From the NCBI GenBank assembly GCA_947178085.1, contig CAMWWS010000004.1, forward strand, positions 1 through 26,724: a stretch of 26,724 nucleotides of DNA. Reading direction: 5' to 3'. Within the stretch, counting starts at the first letter, position 1; the number at the start of each line of letters is the position of its first letter. Below, in pieces: positions 8,150 through 16,506 of the stretch. The DNA comes from an uncultured Lachnospiraceae bacterium. GTDB taxonomy: Bacteria > Bacillota_A > Clostridia > Lachnospirales > Lachnospiraceae. The position numbers and the translations under genes are program-made. The notes beneath the pieces were generated by a model that ran no database searches, was not told the origin of the DNA, and saw nothing but the letters and a program-made list of their open reading frames with translations.

Positions 8150-9913
8150 CTATCTCGCGAACTGACTCTGATAGAGATTCGCATAGAATCCGTTCATGGA
8201 CAACAGAGTCTCGTGATTTCCCTGTTCGATTATGTTGCCGTCTTTCATTACCAGAATCACATCCGCTTCCTTTATAGTAGAAAGCCTGTGCGCCACAATG
8301 AAGCTTGTTCTTCCTTTCATCATGGTAGCAAAAGCCTGCTGAATCTTGATTTCCGTTCTGGTATCTATGGAGGATGTAGCTTCGTCGAGAATCAGCATGG
8401 GCGGCAGACAGAGCATGACTCTGGTAATACATAAGAGCTGTTTTTGTCCTTGTGAAAGATTTCCGCCATCCTCTGTGATAACCGTATCATACCCGTTCGG
8501 CAGACGTCTGATGAAGCTGTGAGCATGAGACGCCTTAGCAGCCGCAACTATTTCCTCGTCAGTTGCATCAGGTTTTCCCATAACGATATTATCACGTATC
8601 GTACCTGTTTTCAGCCATGTTTCCTGCAATACCATACCATAATTTGCTCGAAGGCTTTTTCTCGTAACTTCTCTGATATCATAGCCGTTTACACGGATTG
8701 CCCCTGAGTCCACGTCATAGAAGCGCATCAGCAGATTGATGACTGTTGTTTTTCCGCAGCCTGTCGGTCCGACAATGGCGATTCTCTGCCCCGGTTTAAC
8801 CGCGAGATTAAAATTCTCTATCAGCTTTTTGTCAGGAACATAAGAAAAAGACACATCTTCAAGCGCTACCGTACCGTCGGCATGACCTAATGAAACAGCG
8901 TTATCCGGTTCCGCAATCTGCGGTTCTTCTTCTATCAATTCAAATATTCTGGCAGCACATGCAAGCGCGTTCTGCAGTTCCGCTACTACTCCTGATATCT
9001 CATTGAAAGGCTTGGTATACTGGTTAGCATAGCTTAGGAAACAGGAAAGCTGTCCTACGCTGATACCTCCCCGTATTGCAAGGAGCGCGCCGCAGATTGC
9101 CACGCCCGCATACACCAGGTTATTGACAAATCTGGTCGATGGATTCGTAATGGAGGAGAAAAAGATTGCATTTAACGACGCCTTTTGCAGCCTTCCGTTG
9201 ATTTCATCAAATTTTTCCAAAGACTCATCCTCATGGGAAAAAGCCTGCACGATTTTCTGGTTCCCAATCATCTCATCGATAAAAGCAGTCTGCTCTCCTC
9301 TGGTCTCGGACTGCAGTTTAAACATAGTAAAGGTTTTCTTAGCTATAAAGCCCGCTACCAGAAATGAAAGCGGCGTAATAAGCACAACCACTCCGGTGAT
9401 GCCTACATTGATACTGAGCATGAATCCAAGAGTTCCGACTATAGTGATGACTCCGGTAAAAAACTGTGTAAATCCCATTAAAAGACCGTCCGCAAACTGG
9501 TCCACATCCGCTATGACACGGCTCACTATTTCACCGTAAGAATGTCCGTCGATATATTTAAGCGGCAGTATCTCTATTTTCCGGAATGCCTCATCTCGGA
9601 CGTCCTGCACTATCCTGTAAGTCAACTTATTGTTGCAGACATTCATAAGCCATTGCGCCAATGCTGTAATTATAATAACCACAGCCATTTTCTGAAGAAT
9701 TACAAGAATCCCCGGAAAATCCACCAATCCTTTTTCGATAATAAGGTCTATGGCATATCCCGTCAGAATCGGCAGATACAATGTAAGCGCCACGCTTACG
9801 CCAGCCATCACAATCGACAATGACAGATAGAGCCAATATTTTCTTACGTATCGAAGCACTTTATTTAATGTATCCTTTTGCCTTGCTTTTTGCTCTGATT
9901 TCGCCCGTTCCAT
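8150..9913 (-). CDS. Heterodimeric ABC exporter, catalytically competent subunit
   Basis: A 587-residue half-transporter: six membrane helices (about 25-320) followed by an ATPase domain (about 345-587). Motifs: Walker A GPTGCGKT (382-389), signature LSQGQ (486-490), Walker B MLILDE with catalytic Glu511, and H-loop His542. In heterodimeric exporters of the LmrCD, BmrCD and TM287/288 type, one composite ATP site is competent and the other degenerate. Here the intact Walker B and H-loop sit in this subunit, while its signature has Gln in place of the usual first Gly, as expected where it faces the partner's inactive site. Substrate could be drugs, lipids or peptides and cannot be told. It follows the partner gene by 40 bases, clearly co-transcribed. 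AAAGGAA precedes the ATG. Confidence 0.92.
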   Translation of the reverse strand: MERAKSEQKARQKDTLNKVLRYVRKYWLYLSLSIVMAGVSVALTLYLPILTGYAIDLIIEKGLVDFPGILVILQKMAVVIIITALAQWLMNVCNNKLTYRIVQDVRDEAFRKIEILPLKYIDGHSYGEIVSRVIADVDQFADGLLMGFTQFFTGVITIVGTLGFMLSINVGITGVVVLITPLSFLVAGFIAKKTFTMFKLQSETRGEQTAFIDEMIGNQKIVQAFSHEDESLEKFDEINGRLQKASLNAIFFSSITNPSTRFVNNLVYAGVAICGALLAIRGGISVGQLSCFLSYANQYTKPFNEISGVVAELQNALACAARIFELIEEEPQIAEPDNAVSLGHADGTVALEDVSFSYVPDKKLIENFNLAVKPGQRIAIVGPTGCGKTTVINLLMRFYDVDSGAIRVNGYDIREVTRKSLRANYGMVLQETWLKTGTIRDNIVMGKPDATDEEIVAAAKASHAHSFIRRLPNGYDTVITEDGGNLSQGQKQLLCITRVMLCLPPMLILDEATSSIDTRTEIKIQQAFATMMKGRTSFIVAHRLSTIKEADVILVMKDGNIIEQGNHETLLSMNGFYANLYQSQFAR

Positions 9914-9953
9914 TTCATATATTCCTTTCTGTTATAACAGTCATTGTAAATAA

Positions 9954-11684
9954 TTAAACCTGCGAATAATGAATCTCCTTATATACCTCACATGTCTCAA
10001 GCAGTTCCTCATGTGTACCGATTCCTGCCATTCTGCCGTCATCCAGTACGATAATCTGATCGGCGTGCTGAATGGACGAAGTTCTCTGTGATACGATGAA
10101 AACAGTAGTACTGTCTCCCATCTCGCGAATCGATTTACGCAGCTTGGCGTCTGTAGCATAATCCAATGCGGAAGCGCTGTCATCCAGAATCAGTATTTCC
10201 GGCTGCTTCACGACCGCCCTGGCAATCGTCAGACGCTGTCTCTGACCTCCGGACAGATTCTTTCCGCCCTGTGCAATAGGCTCATCCAGCCCTCTCGGCT
10301 TGGTGTCAACGAATTCCTTCGCTTGAGAGACTTCCAATGCCCTATTCATTTCCTCTGTCGTAGCGTCCTGCTTTCCCCAGGCTAAATTATCTCTGATACT
10401 TCCCTGAAAAAGAACCGCCTTCTGCATTACCATACCGATTTTATCCCGTAGTTCTTCCATCTGATAATCCTTAACGTCCTTTCCGTCTATCTTTACGTTG
10501 CCCTTAGTAGCATCATAAAACCGCGGAATCAAATGTACTAATGAAGACTTTCCTGAACCGGTTCCTCCGATGACTCCTATAGTCTGACCTTTTTTTATCT
10601 TAAAATCAATGTCGCTCAGGGATTCCGCACCGGCACCGCTATAGGTAAGAGCGACATGGTCAAATTCCACTGCATATTGCTCAGTTTGACCATATTGGTC
10701 AGTATTGTTTGAACTCTCTCTTTTCTCCTTCCACTCCATGCCGGACTGTATCTCGAATACTCCCTGAATACGATTTGCACAGGCAAGAGCTTTCGTAATC
10801 GTAATAATCAGATTGGCAAGCTTGATAAGCTCAATAAGAATCTGGGACATATAATTGACCAAGGCAACAACTTCTCCCTGTGTGATATATCCCGTATCAA
10901 CTCTGACAGCTCCGGTATAGATTAAGGCTACAGTTGCAGCATTTACAATAATAAATGTGACCGGATTAGTCAGTGCAGAAAGTTTTCCTACGAACAATTG
11001 AATATCAGTCAATTCACTGTTACTTTGTTCAAATGCTTCTATTTCCTGCTCTTCTTTGTGAAAAGCACGGATGACTCTTACACCGGTCAGATTTTCCCTC
11101 GTTCTGCCTAACACCTTATCCAGTCCCGCCTGTACCTTCTTATAAAGAGGCATCGTAATCATCATAATACCGAACACAACCACCGACAGAAGCGGTATAG
11201 TCACTACAAATATAAGCGCTGCTTTTACATCAATCGTAAAAGCCATTATCATCGCGCCAAACACAATAAATGGTGAACGTAAGAATAACCTCAATACCAT
11301 ATTCACGCCGTTCTGTACCTGATTGACATCAGATGTCATGCGCGTAATCATGGTTGATGTGCCAAGCGTATCTATCTCGGTAAAAGAAAGCTTCTGCAGA
11401 TGCTCAAACAACGAATGCTTCAACTGTGTAGAGAATCCTACCGCGGCTTTGGCGGCAAAATACTGTGCGGTTATGGAACAGGTAAGCCCTATTAATCCAA
11501 GCAATACCAGAATCAGTCCCATTTTCAGTACATACGATATATCCGAGCTGTAGATTCCTTTATCTATTACCGCTGCCATTACAATAGGAACAAACAGTTC
11601 AAATCCTGCTTCCAGCATTTTAAAAAGCGGAGCCAGAATTGTCTCTTTCTTATAATCCTTTAAAAAAACCAGCAATTTTTTCAT
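9954..11684 (-). CDS. Heterodimeric ABC exporter, degenerate-site subunit
   Basis: A 576-residue half-transporter when started at ATG 11684, chosen for the TTGGAGGA site just upstream; an in-frame codon at 11717 would add 11 unlikely residues. The transmembrane part covers about 15-305, the ATPase about 338-576. Walker A GGTGSGKS (373-380) and signature LSGGQ (477-481) are intact. The Walker B reads ILILDD, with Asp502 where the catalytic Glu should be, and the H-loop His is replaced by Gln533 (IVSQRTSS). Both changes are hallmarks of the noncanonical half of heterodimeric exporters such as TM287 and LmrC, so this is specialisation and not decay. A polar stretch (about 319-337, KEKRESSNNTDQYGQ) separates the two domains. 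It is the first gene of the pair; the partner's LSQGQ signature completes the degenerate site. Confidence 0.92.
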   Translation of the reverse strand: MKKLLVFLKDYKKETILAPLFKMLEAGFELFVPIVMAAVIDKGIYSSDISYVLKMGLILVLLGLIGLTCSITAQYFAAKAAVGFSTQLKHSLFEHLQKLSFTEIDTLGTSTMITRMTSDVNQVQNGVNMVLRLFLRSPFIVFGAMIMAFTIDVKAALIFVVTIPLLSVVVFGIMMITMPLYKKVQAGLDKVLGRTRENLTGVRVIRAFHKEEQEIEAFEQSNSELTDIQLFVGKLSALTNPVTFIIVNAATVALIYTGAVRVDTGYITQGEVVALVNYMSQILIELIKLANLIITITKALACANRIQGVFEIQSGMEWKEKRESSNNTDQYGQTEQYAVEFDHVALTYSGAGAESLSDIDFKIKKGQTIGVIGGTGSGKSSLVHLIPRFYDATKGNVKIDGKDVKDYQMEELRDKIGMVMQKAVLFQGSIRDNLAWGKQDATTEEMNRALEVSQAKEFVDTKPRGLDEPIAQGGKNLSGGQRQRLTIARAVVKQPEILILDDSASALDYATDAKLRKSIREMGDSTTVFIVSQRTSSIQHADQIIVLDDGRMAGIGTHEELLETCEVYKEIHYSQV

Positions 11685-11775
11685 AACGCTAATCCTCCAA
11701 AATAAGCAGCCTGTCACGATGCATATAATTACAATTCTACATCTTCGTACATGCCTCTGATTTCCGGTTCATACA

Positions 11776-11805
11776 AAACGGCAGTTCAATTCTCATCAAA
11801 CTGCC
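11776..11805 (-). terminator. Possible terminator between radA and the ABC exporter genes
   Basis: Inverted repeat GGCAGTT (11780-11786) with AACTGCC (11799-11805) lies 22 bases past the radA stop. On the minus strand it is followed by GTTTTG, a short T tract, so termination would be modest. It marks the likely end of the clpC-radA transcript. Confidence 0.5.
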
Positions 11806-11826
11806 ACTCTAAAGGCACTACACTAA

Positions 11827-13197
11827 TTATATCAACTCAATAGCATCATTTATAGAAGATACACCGATTATCCTTACATCCTTTATATTCTTTAGCTGTT
11901 TTACGCATACCTGGGGAATAATGCAGGTAGTATATCCCATCTTGGCCGCTTCCCTGACGCGCTGCTCTATCATGCTGACGCTGCGTACTTCACCGCTTAA
12001 GCCTATTTCTCCGAAAGCCGCCATCTTATCATCAATCGGACGGTTTTTGAAACTTGAAGCTACCGCCATCGCAATCCCCAAATCTATCGCAGGCTCTGTG
12101 ATTTTCATACCTCCAGCCAGATTGACATATGCGTCACAATCTGACATCTGTAATTCCACACGCTTTTCTAAGACAGCCATCAGCAGATTGACTCTGTTAA
12201 AATCCGTTCCAATTGCCTGTCTTCTGGGAAAGCCGAAGTTAGTACGGCAGACCAAAGCCTGAATTTCTATCAGAATCGGTCTTGTTCCCTCCATAGAACA
12301 GGACACAATAGAGCCGCTTGCCCCTTCCGGTTTTCCTTCCAGCATAAATTCAGAAGGATTAGCTACTTCCATTAATCCCTGTTCCTGCATCTCGAATACG
12401 CCGATTTCATTGGTTGAGCCGAAACGGTTTTTCACCCCCCGCAATATGCGGTATGAAGCATGTCGGTCTCCTTCAAAATATAAAACCGTATCCACCATAT
12501 GCTCCAATACTCGCGGTCCCGCTACAGTTCCCTCTTTTGTCACATGCCCTACTATGAATATGGAACTTCCAAGCCCCTTGGCAAGCTGCAGAAAGACGTT
12601 TGTTGCCTCTCTGACCTGCGATACGCTGCCCGGCGCTGACGAAACATCTTCCTGATACACAGTCTGAATTGAATCAATGATTGTAATATCCGGTTCGATA
12701 TGTCTGATGGTTTCTTCTATGGTTCGCAGATTAGTCTCACATAAAAGCAGCAGGCTTTCACCAAATTCTCCTATGCGGTTTGCCCTGATTTTAATCTGTT
12801 TTAAAGATTCTTCACCGGAAATATACAGAACCTTTCTGTTATCCTGCGCAATATTCCGGCATACCTGTAAAAGAAGAGTAGACTTGCCTATACCCGGATC
12901 GCCGCCTACCAGAATCAAAGAGCCGGGCACAATTCCTCCGCCCAGCACTCTGTCCAACTCCTTTATATGGGTAGACAATCTTTCCTCATCCTGTAACGCA
13001 ATATCAGAAAGCTTTGTAGGTTTAGTCTCTTCCCGTCTTGCCACGGCACCCGAAGCCGTTCCCACACTTTTTGCGCTTATCTTCTCTTCCACAAAAGTAT
13101 TCCATTCACGACAGCCCGGACACTGCCCCATCCATTTAGACGACTCATATCCGCAGCTCTGACAGTAGAATACTGTAGTCATTTTCGATTTTGCCAT
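11827..13197 (-). CDS. radA: DNA repair protein RadA (Sms), branch-migration ATPase
   Basis: A 456-residue RadA, the normal family length. The N-terminal C4 zinc finger uses Cys12, Cys15, Cys26 and Cys29. The RecA-like ATPase has Walker A GGDPGIGKST (98-107), a Walker B-like ITIIDSIQ (171-178), and the RadA-specific KNRFG motif (256-260), which is needed for branch migration. The C-terminal third (about 280-456) is the Lon-protease-like domain, with no protease function expected. RadA drives heteroduplex extension during recombinational repair and transformation. It follows the 136-residue gene by 17 bases and belongs to the clpC cluster, as in Bacillus where clpC and radA are also neighbours. 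The start at 13197 has AAGAGG a few bases upstream. Confidence 0.97.
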   Translation of the reverse strand: MAKSKMTTVFYCQSCGYESSKWMGQCPGCREWNTFVEEKISAKSVGTASGAVARREETKPTKLSDIALQDEERLSTHIKELDRVLGGGIVPGSLILVGGDPGIGKSTLLLQVCRNIAQDNRKVLYISGEESLKQIKIRANRIGEFGESLLLLCETNLRTIEETIRHIEPDITIIDSIQTVYQEDVSSAPGSVSQVREATNVFLQLAKGLGSSIFIVGHVTKEGTVAGPRVLEHMVDTVLYFEGDRHASYRILRGVKNRFGSTNEIGVFEMQEQGLMEVANPSEFMLEGKPEGASGSIVSCSMEGTRPILIEIQALVCRTNFGFPRRQAIGTDFNRVNLLMAVLEKRVELQMSDCDAYVNLAGGMKITEPAIDLGIAMAVASSFKNRPIDDKMAAFGEIGLSGEVRSVSMIEQRVREAAKMGYTTCIIPQVCVKQLKNIKDVRIIGVSSINDAIELI

Positions 13198-13214
13198 AAA
13201 ACCTCTTATTTATA

Positions 13215-13625
13215 TTACTTTACTATCCTTACACTGACTTCTCCGGCACCCGCAAGTTCCACGCTGACACTCAGCTTACCGCCCAGATTGGTCTTCATTC
13301 TTCCTATACTTTCATCATTAATAAAGACTTCGTATTCCGTTTCGTCTTCCAAGCCTACAGTAATCTGGGCATCTTCATCTCCCTCTACCTGAAAGCTTAC
13401 GCCGTCCTCTTTTTCCATAAAATTATTAACGCTGGTACCCGGTACGGATTCGTACGTAAACATACCATTTTTCTCAAGCTTAGTTATGCTATTATAGGTT
13501 TTCACCTTTAATAAGTCACCCGCATGCTCGAAATCTTCAATTTTAGCCTTTGCAGCAAGCTTATGGTTTCCAAAGCTGACTGCGCCGTCTGCCTCTGTGC
13601 GAATCAATTCTTCTACTACAGCCAT
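13215..13625 (-). CDS. Unrecognised 136-residue protein between clpC and radA
   Basis: I do not recognise a named family. The protein starts MAVVEELIRTEADGAVSFG, has no signal peptide, no membrane helix and no cysteine. It is acidic and predicted mostly beta: alternating hydrophobic strands such as LLKVKTYNSITKL (38-50), VSFQVEG, ITVGLED, YEVFINDE and the last strand EVSVRIVK. The short sheets and Gly turns suggest a small beta-sandwich or Ig-like fold. It is 27 bases after clpC and 17 before radA, so it is translated from the same message. Its place in a protein-quality and DNA-repair operon hints at an accessory or adaptor role, but this is guesswork from context only. AGGAGGAAGAG precedes the ATG, so the start is secure. 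Confidence 0.8.
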   Translation of the reverse strand: MAVVEELIRTEADGAVSFGNHKLAAKAKIEDFEHAGDLLKVKTYNSITKLEKNGMFTYESVPGTSVNNFMEKEDGVSFQVEGDEDAQITVGLEDETEYEVFINDESIGRMKTNLGGKLSVSVELAGAGEVSVRIVK

Positions 13626-13652
13626 TGCTCTTCCTCCTATGTCACTCTATTG

Positions 13653-16097
13653 TCATTGTTTTATAGCATAAACAACCTTTTTACCCTTAATGGTAGCGGA
13701 TACCTTATCACCGCTCTTCACATTTCCTGATAGAATCTCTTCCGCAAGCGAGTCTTCTATCTCCGTCTGAATAGCACGCTTCATCGGTCTTGCACCCATC
13801 TTGGCATCTATATATCTCTCCACTATATACTCCCTGAGTGCAGGTGTAATAGTCAAATCAATATTCATCTGAGCAGCGCATCTTTTCACAAGGTTCTTTG
13901 ATAAAAGCGACACTATCTGCTTCATATTGTCTTTGTTTAATGCGTGGAATACTATAATTTCATCAATTCTATTGATAAATTCCGGCTTGAAAATTCTCTT
14001 TACCTCTTCCATAACACCGGATTTCATCTTTTCATAATCCTGCTTTTCACTGCTGCCCGACGTAAATCCCAGGTTCTTCGGCTCCACGATTTTCTGCGCT
14101 CCGGCGTTGGAAGTCATAATCAGAATTGTGTTCTTAAAACTTACTTTACGCCCCTTGGAATCCGTAATATGCCCATCATCAAGCACCTGTAACAGTATAT
14201 TGAATACATCAGGATGAGCTTTTTCTATTTCATCAAAAAGCACGACAGAATAAGGATTCCTTCTTATCTTCTCACTCAGCTGCCCACCCTCTTCAAAACC
14301 TACATATCCCGGAGGCGATCCAATCATCTTAGATACGGAATGTCCTTCCATATATTCGGACATATCGACACGTATAAGTGCGTTTTCTGAGCCAAACATC
14401 GCCTCTGCAAGCGCTTTGCTGAGTTCGGTCTTGCCTACTCCGGTAGGTCCCAAGAATAGAAATGAACCAATCGGTCTGTTCGGGTCCTGCAAACCAACAC
14501 GACCTCTGCGCATAGCCTTGGCTACTGCCGTAACCGCTTCCTCCTGTCCTATAACGCGTTTATGAAGGGTTGACTCAAGCTTTAAAAGTCTTTCACTCTC
14601 TTTCTCAGCAAGCTTCTTCACCGGAATCTTCGTCCAGAGTGCTACTACCTCTGCAATCTCATTTTCTCCGATACATAAGTCTCTCTTTTCATCATCCTTT
14701 TCAAGCTTTTTCACCATGCGCTCATATTTCTTAATCAGCGCTTCCTGTTTCTTCCTAAGTTCGCCCGCCTGTGTAAAGGCTTCAATTCTGATGGAACGTT
14801 CTATCTGCAAATCTACCTTTTGAATTTCATCAGACAGCTCTTTTAACTTATCCGGCTGTTTTGCGGCTTTCAGTCTCGCCGCTGCCGCCGCTTCATCTAT
14901 CAGGTCAATTGCCTTATCAGGCAGATTTCTGTCGTTGACATATCTTGATGATAAAGCAACCGCTGCCTTGACTGCCTCTTTGGTAATAGTAACCTTATGA
15001 TGCTCCTCATATTTATAAGCAATACCCTGTAATATATTTTCAGCTTCTTCTATAGTAGGTTCTTCTATAGTCACCGGCTGGAATCTTCTCTCCAATGCCG
15101 CATCTCTCTCTACATATTTCCGATACTCTGCAATCGTCGTAGCTCCGATTAACTGAATCTCTCCTCTGGCAAGCGATGGCTTCAGAATATTTGACGCATC
15201 AATAGCGCCTTCTGCGCCGCCCGCGCCGATGATAGTATGCATCTCATCCAAAAAAAGAATGATATTACCATCCTCAATGACTTCCTTGATTACTTTTTTA
15301 ATTCTCTCTTCAAATTCACCACGGTATTTACTGCCTGCTACCATACCTGACAAATCAAGCGTCATTACCCGCTTGTCCTGCACAGTAAACGGCACGTCTC
15401 CCGTTATGATTTTCATTGCAAGACCTTCCACAACTGCCGTCTTGCCCACTCCAGGTTCACCGACAAGGCATGGATTATTCTTCGTTCTTCTGCTTAAAAT
15501 CTGAACTACCCGCCTGATTTCCTCTTCCCTGCCGATAACAGGGTCAAGTTTTCCTTCTCTTGCAAGCGCCGTTAAATCCCTGCTGTACTGCTCCAGCGTC
15601 GAAGCAGAAGATTTCTTTTTATTCTGCTTCTTCCCCAAATCTTCTTTATACAGGGATTTATCAGCTCCCATAGCCGTCAGGACTTCCACATACAGCTTCT
15701 GAATGGAAATTCCCATTGTACTGAGAAGTCTGACTGCTACATTATCGCCTTCCTTTAATAAAGCGAGTAAAATATGCTCTGTTCCTGTCTTTTCACTGTG
15801 AAAACGTTCAGCCTGCCTGTGTGCCTCTTCAAGCACCTTCTCGGCTCTTGGAGAGTATCCATCCCTTTCTGCCAGCATGACCGTACTCTCCGGTGCGATC
15901 AAATCTTTTATCATCTCTTTTATCTGATATTCCTCTACACCGCTGTTTTCCAACACTGTAGCGGCAACTCCGGTATTCTCCCTGAGCAGGCCTAAAAGGA
16001 TATGCTCTGTTCCAACATAACTCTGTTTGAAATTTCTGGCTGCACGTTCAGCCAGAATGAGCGCTGTCCTCGCCTTATCAGTAAATTGTGACTGCAT
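13653..16097 (-). CDS. clpC: ATP-dependent unfoldase ClpC (Clp/Hsp100)
   Basis: The unfoldase that feeds substrates to ClpP. In order: two Clp N-repeats (about 1-68 and 78-145), first AAA domain with Walker A GEPGVGKT (213-220) and FLDEMHT, a coiled-coil/UVR-like middle domain (about 408-470) of the ClpC type that docks adaptors such as MecA, and second AAA domain with Walker A GPTGVGKT (550-557) and [11 protein letters not shown]. The tripeptide LGF (676-678) sits where ClpC carries its ClpP-binding loop. Two starts are possible. ATG 16103 overlaps the GntR stop as ATGA, but leaves only three bases after GGAGG. ATG 16097 leaves nine and gives [10 protein letters not shown], a typical ClpC beginning, so it is preferred. 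The gene is translationally coupled to the GntR gene. No ctsR, mcsA or mcsB is nearby. Confidence 0.96.
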   Translation of the reverse strand: MQSQFTDKARTALILAERAARNFKQSYVGTEHILLGLLRENTGVAATVLENSGVEEYQIKEMIKDLIAPESTVMLAERDGYSPRAEKVLEEAHRQAERFHSEKTGTEHILLALLKEGDNVAVRLLSTMGISIQKLYVEVLTAMGADKSLYKEDLGKKQNKKKSSASTLEQYSRDLTALAREGKLDPVIGREEEIRRVVQILSRRTKNNPCLVGEPGVGKTAVVEGLAMKIITGDVPFTVQDKRVMTLDLSGMVAGSKYRGEFEERIKKVIKEVIEDGNIILFLDEMHTIIGAGGAEGAIDASNILKPSLARGEIQLIGATTIAEYRKYVERDAALERRFQPVTIEEPTIEEAENILQGIAYKYEEHHKVTITKEAVKAAVALSSRYVNDRNLPDKAIDLIDEAAAAARLKAAKQPDKLKELSDEIQKVDLQIERSIRIEAFTQAGELRKKQEALIKKYERMVKKLEKDDEKRDLCIGENEIAEVVALWTKIPVKKLAEKESERLLKLESTLHKRVIGQEEAVTAVAKAMRRGRVGLQDPNRPIGSFLFLGPTGVGKTELSKALAEAMFGSENALIRVDMSEYMEGHSVSKMIGSPPGYVGFEEGGQLSEKIRRNPYSVVLFDEIEKAHPDVFNILLQVLDDGHITDSKGRKVSFKNTILIMTSNAGAQKIVEPKNLGFTSGSSEKQDYEKMKSGVMEEVKRIFKPEFINRIDEIIVFHALNKDNMKQIVSLLSKNLVKRCAAQMNIDLTITPALREYIVERYIDAKMGARPMKRAIQTEIEDSLAEEILSGNVKSGDKVSATIKGKKVVYAIKQ

Positions 16098-16099
16098 GA

Positions 16100-16480
16100 T
16101 CATACTCCTCCATAATCCTCATATATTTCATCTATAAGAGCATGCACTTCTTCTCTGGAAATATTCTTACAATATGCCCTTGCAAGAATAACCTGCATTG
16201 CTCTTCTCATCTCTTCTAATGCATGCATTCTATTGATATCAATCGCAATCACTGCACCTTTTCTCCTGTCAACCTTCACAAAGCCTTCCTGTTTCAAGAT
16301 GGAATATGCCTTATTGACAGTGTGCATGTTGATTCCAATCCTATCTGCAAGCTGCCTTACTGATGGAAGTGTATCTCCCTCTCTGAATCTCGAAGCTGCA
16401 ATCCCCATTACAATCTGATTTTTCAACTGCAGATACAAAGCCTCATCACTGTTAAAATCTATTTCTATTTCAACTATCAT
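16100..16480 (-). CDS. GntR-family regulator (YtrA-type) coupled to clpC
   Basis: A 126-residue regulator with an N-terminal winged helix (about 10-75). ALYLQLKNQIVMGIAA, EGDTLPSVRQLADRIGIN (36-53) and TVNKAYSILKQEGFV are textbook GntR motifs. The rest, about 50 residues, is a short helical dimerisation tail without a ligand domain, which defines the YtrA subgroup. Members often repress their own operon, and many neighbour ABC transporters; here the partner is clpC instead. The stop codon lies within GGAGGAGTATGA, so the ClpC ribosome binding site is inside the end of this gene and the two are tightly coupled. GGAGGA precedes its own ATG. Autoregulation of clpC is the natural inference, taking the place of CtsR, but no operator was identified. 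The 26-base gap to the SH3 gene suggests co-transcription. Confidence 0.93.
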   Translation of the reverse strand: MIVEIEIDFNSDEALYLQLKNQIVMGIAASRFREGDTLPSVRQLADRIGINMHTVNKAYSILKQEGFVKVDRRKGAVIAIDINRMHALEEMRRAMQVILARAYCKNISREEVHALIDEIYEDYGGV

Positions 16481-16506
16481 AAGTCCTCCATTTCTGCAAT
16501 CTTACT

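Noticed and set aside
7980..8165. A short plus-strand open frame across the tRNA-Trp
   Set aside because: It covers the tRNA and its terminator and cannot be a separate gene.
9954..11684. A defective ABC transporter pseudogene
   Set aside because: The missing Glu and His match the known degenerate site of heterodimeric exporters, and both reading frames are intact.
12677..13162. A 161-codon plus-strand open frame opposite radA
   Set aside because: Antisense to an intact, motif-complete radA with no start signal of its own.
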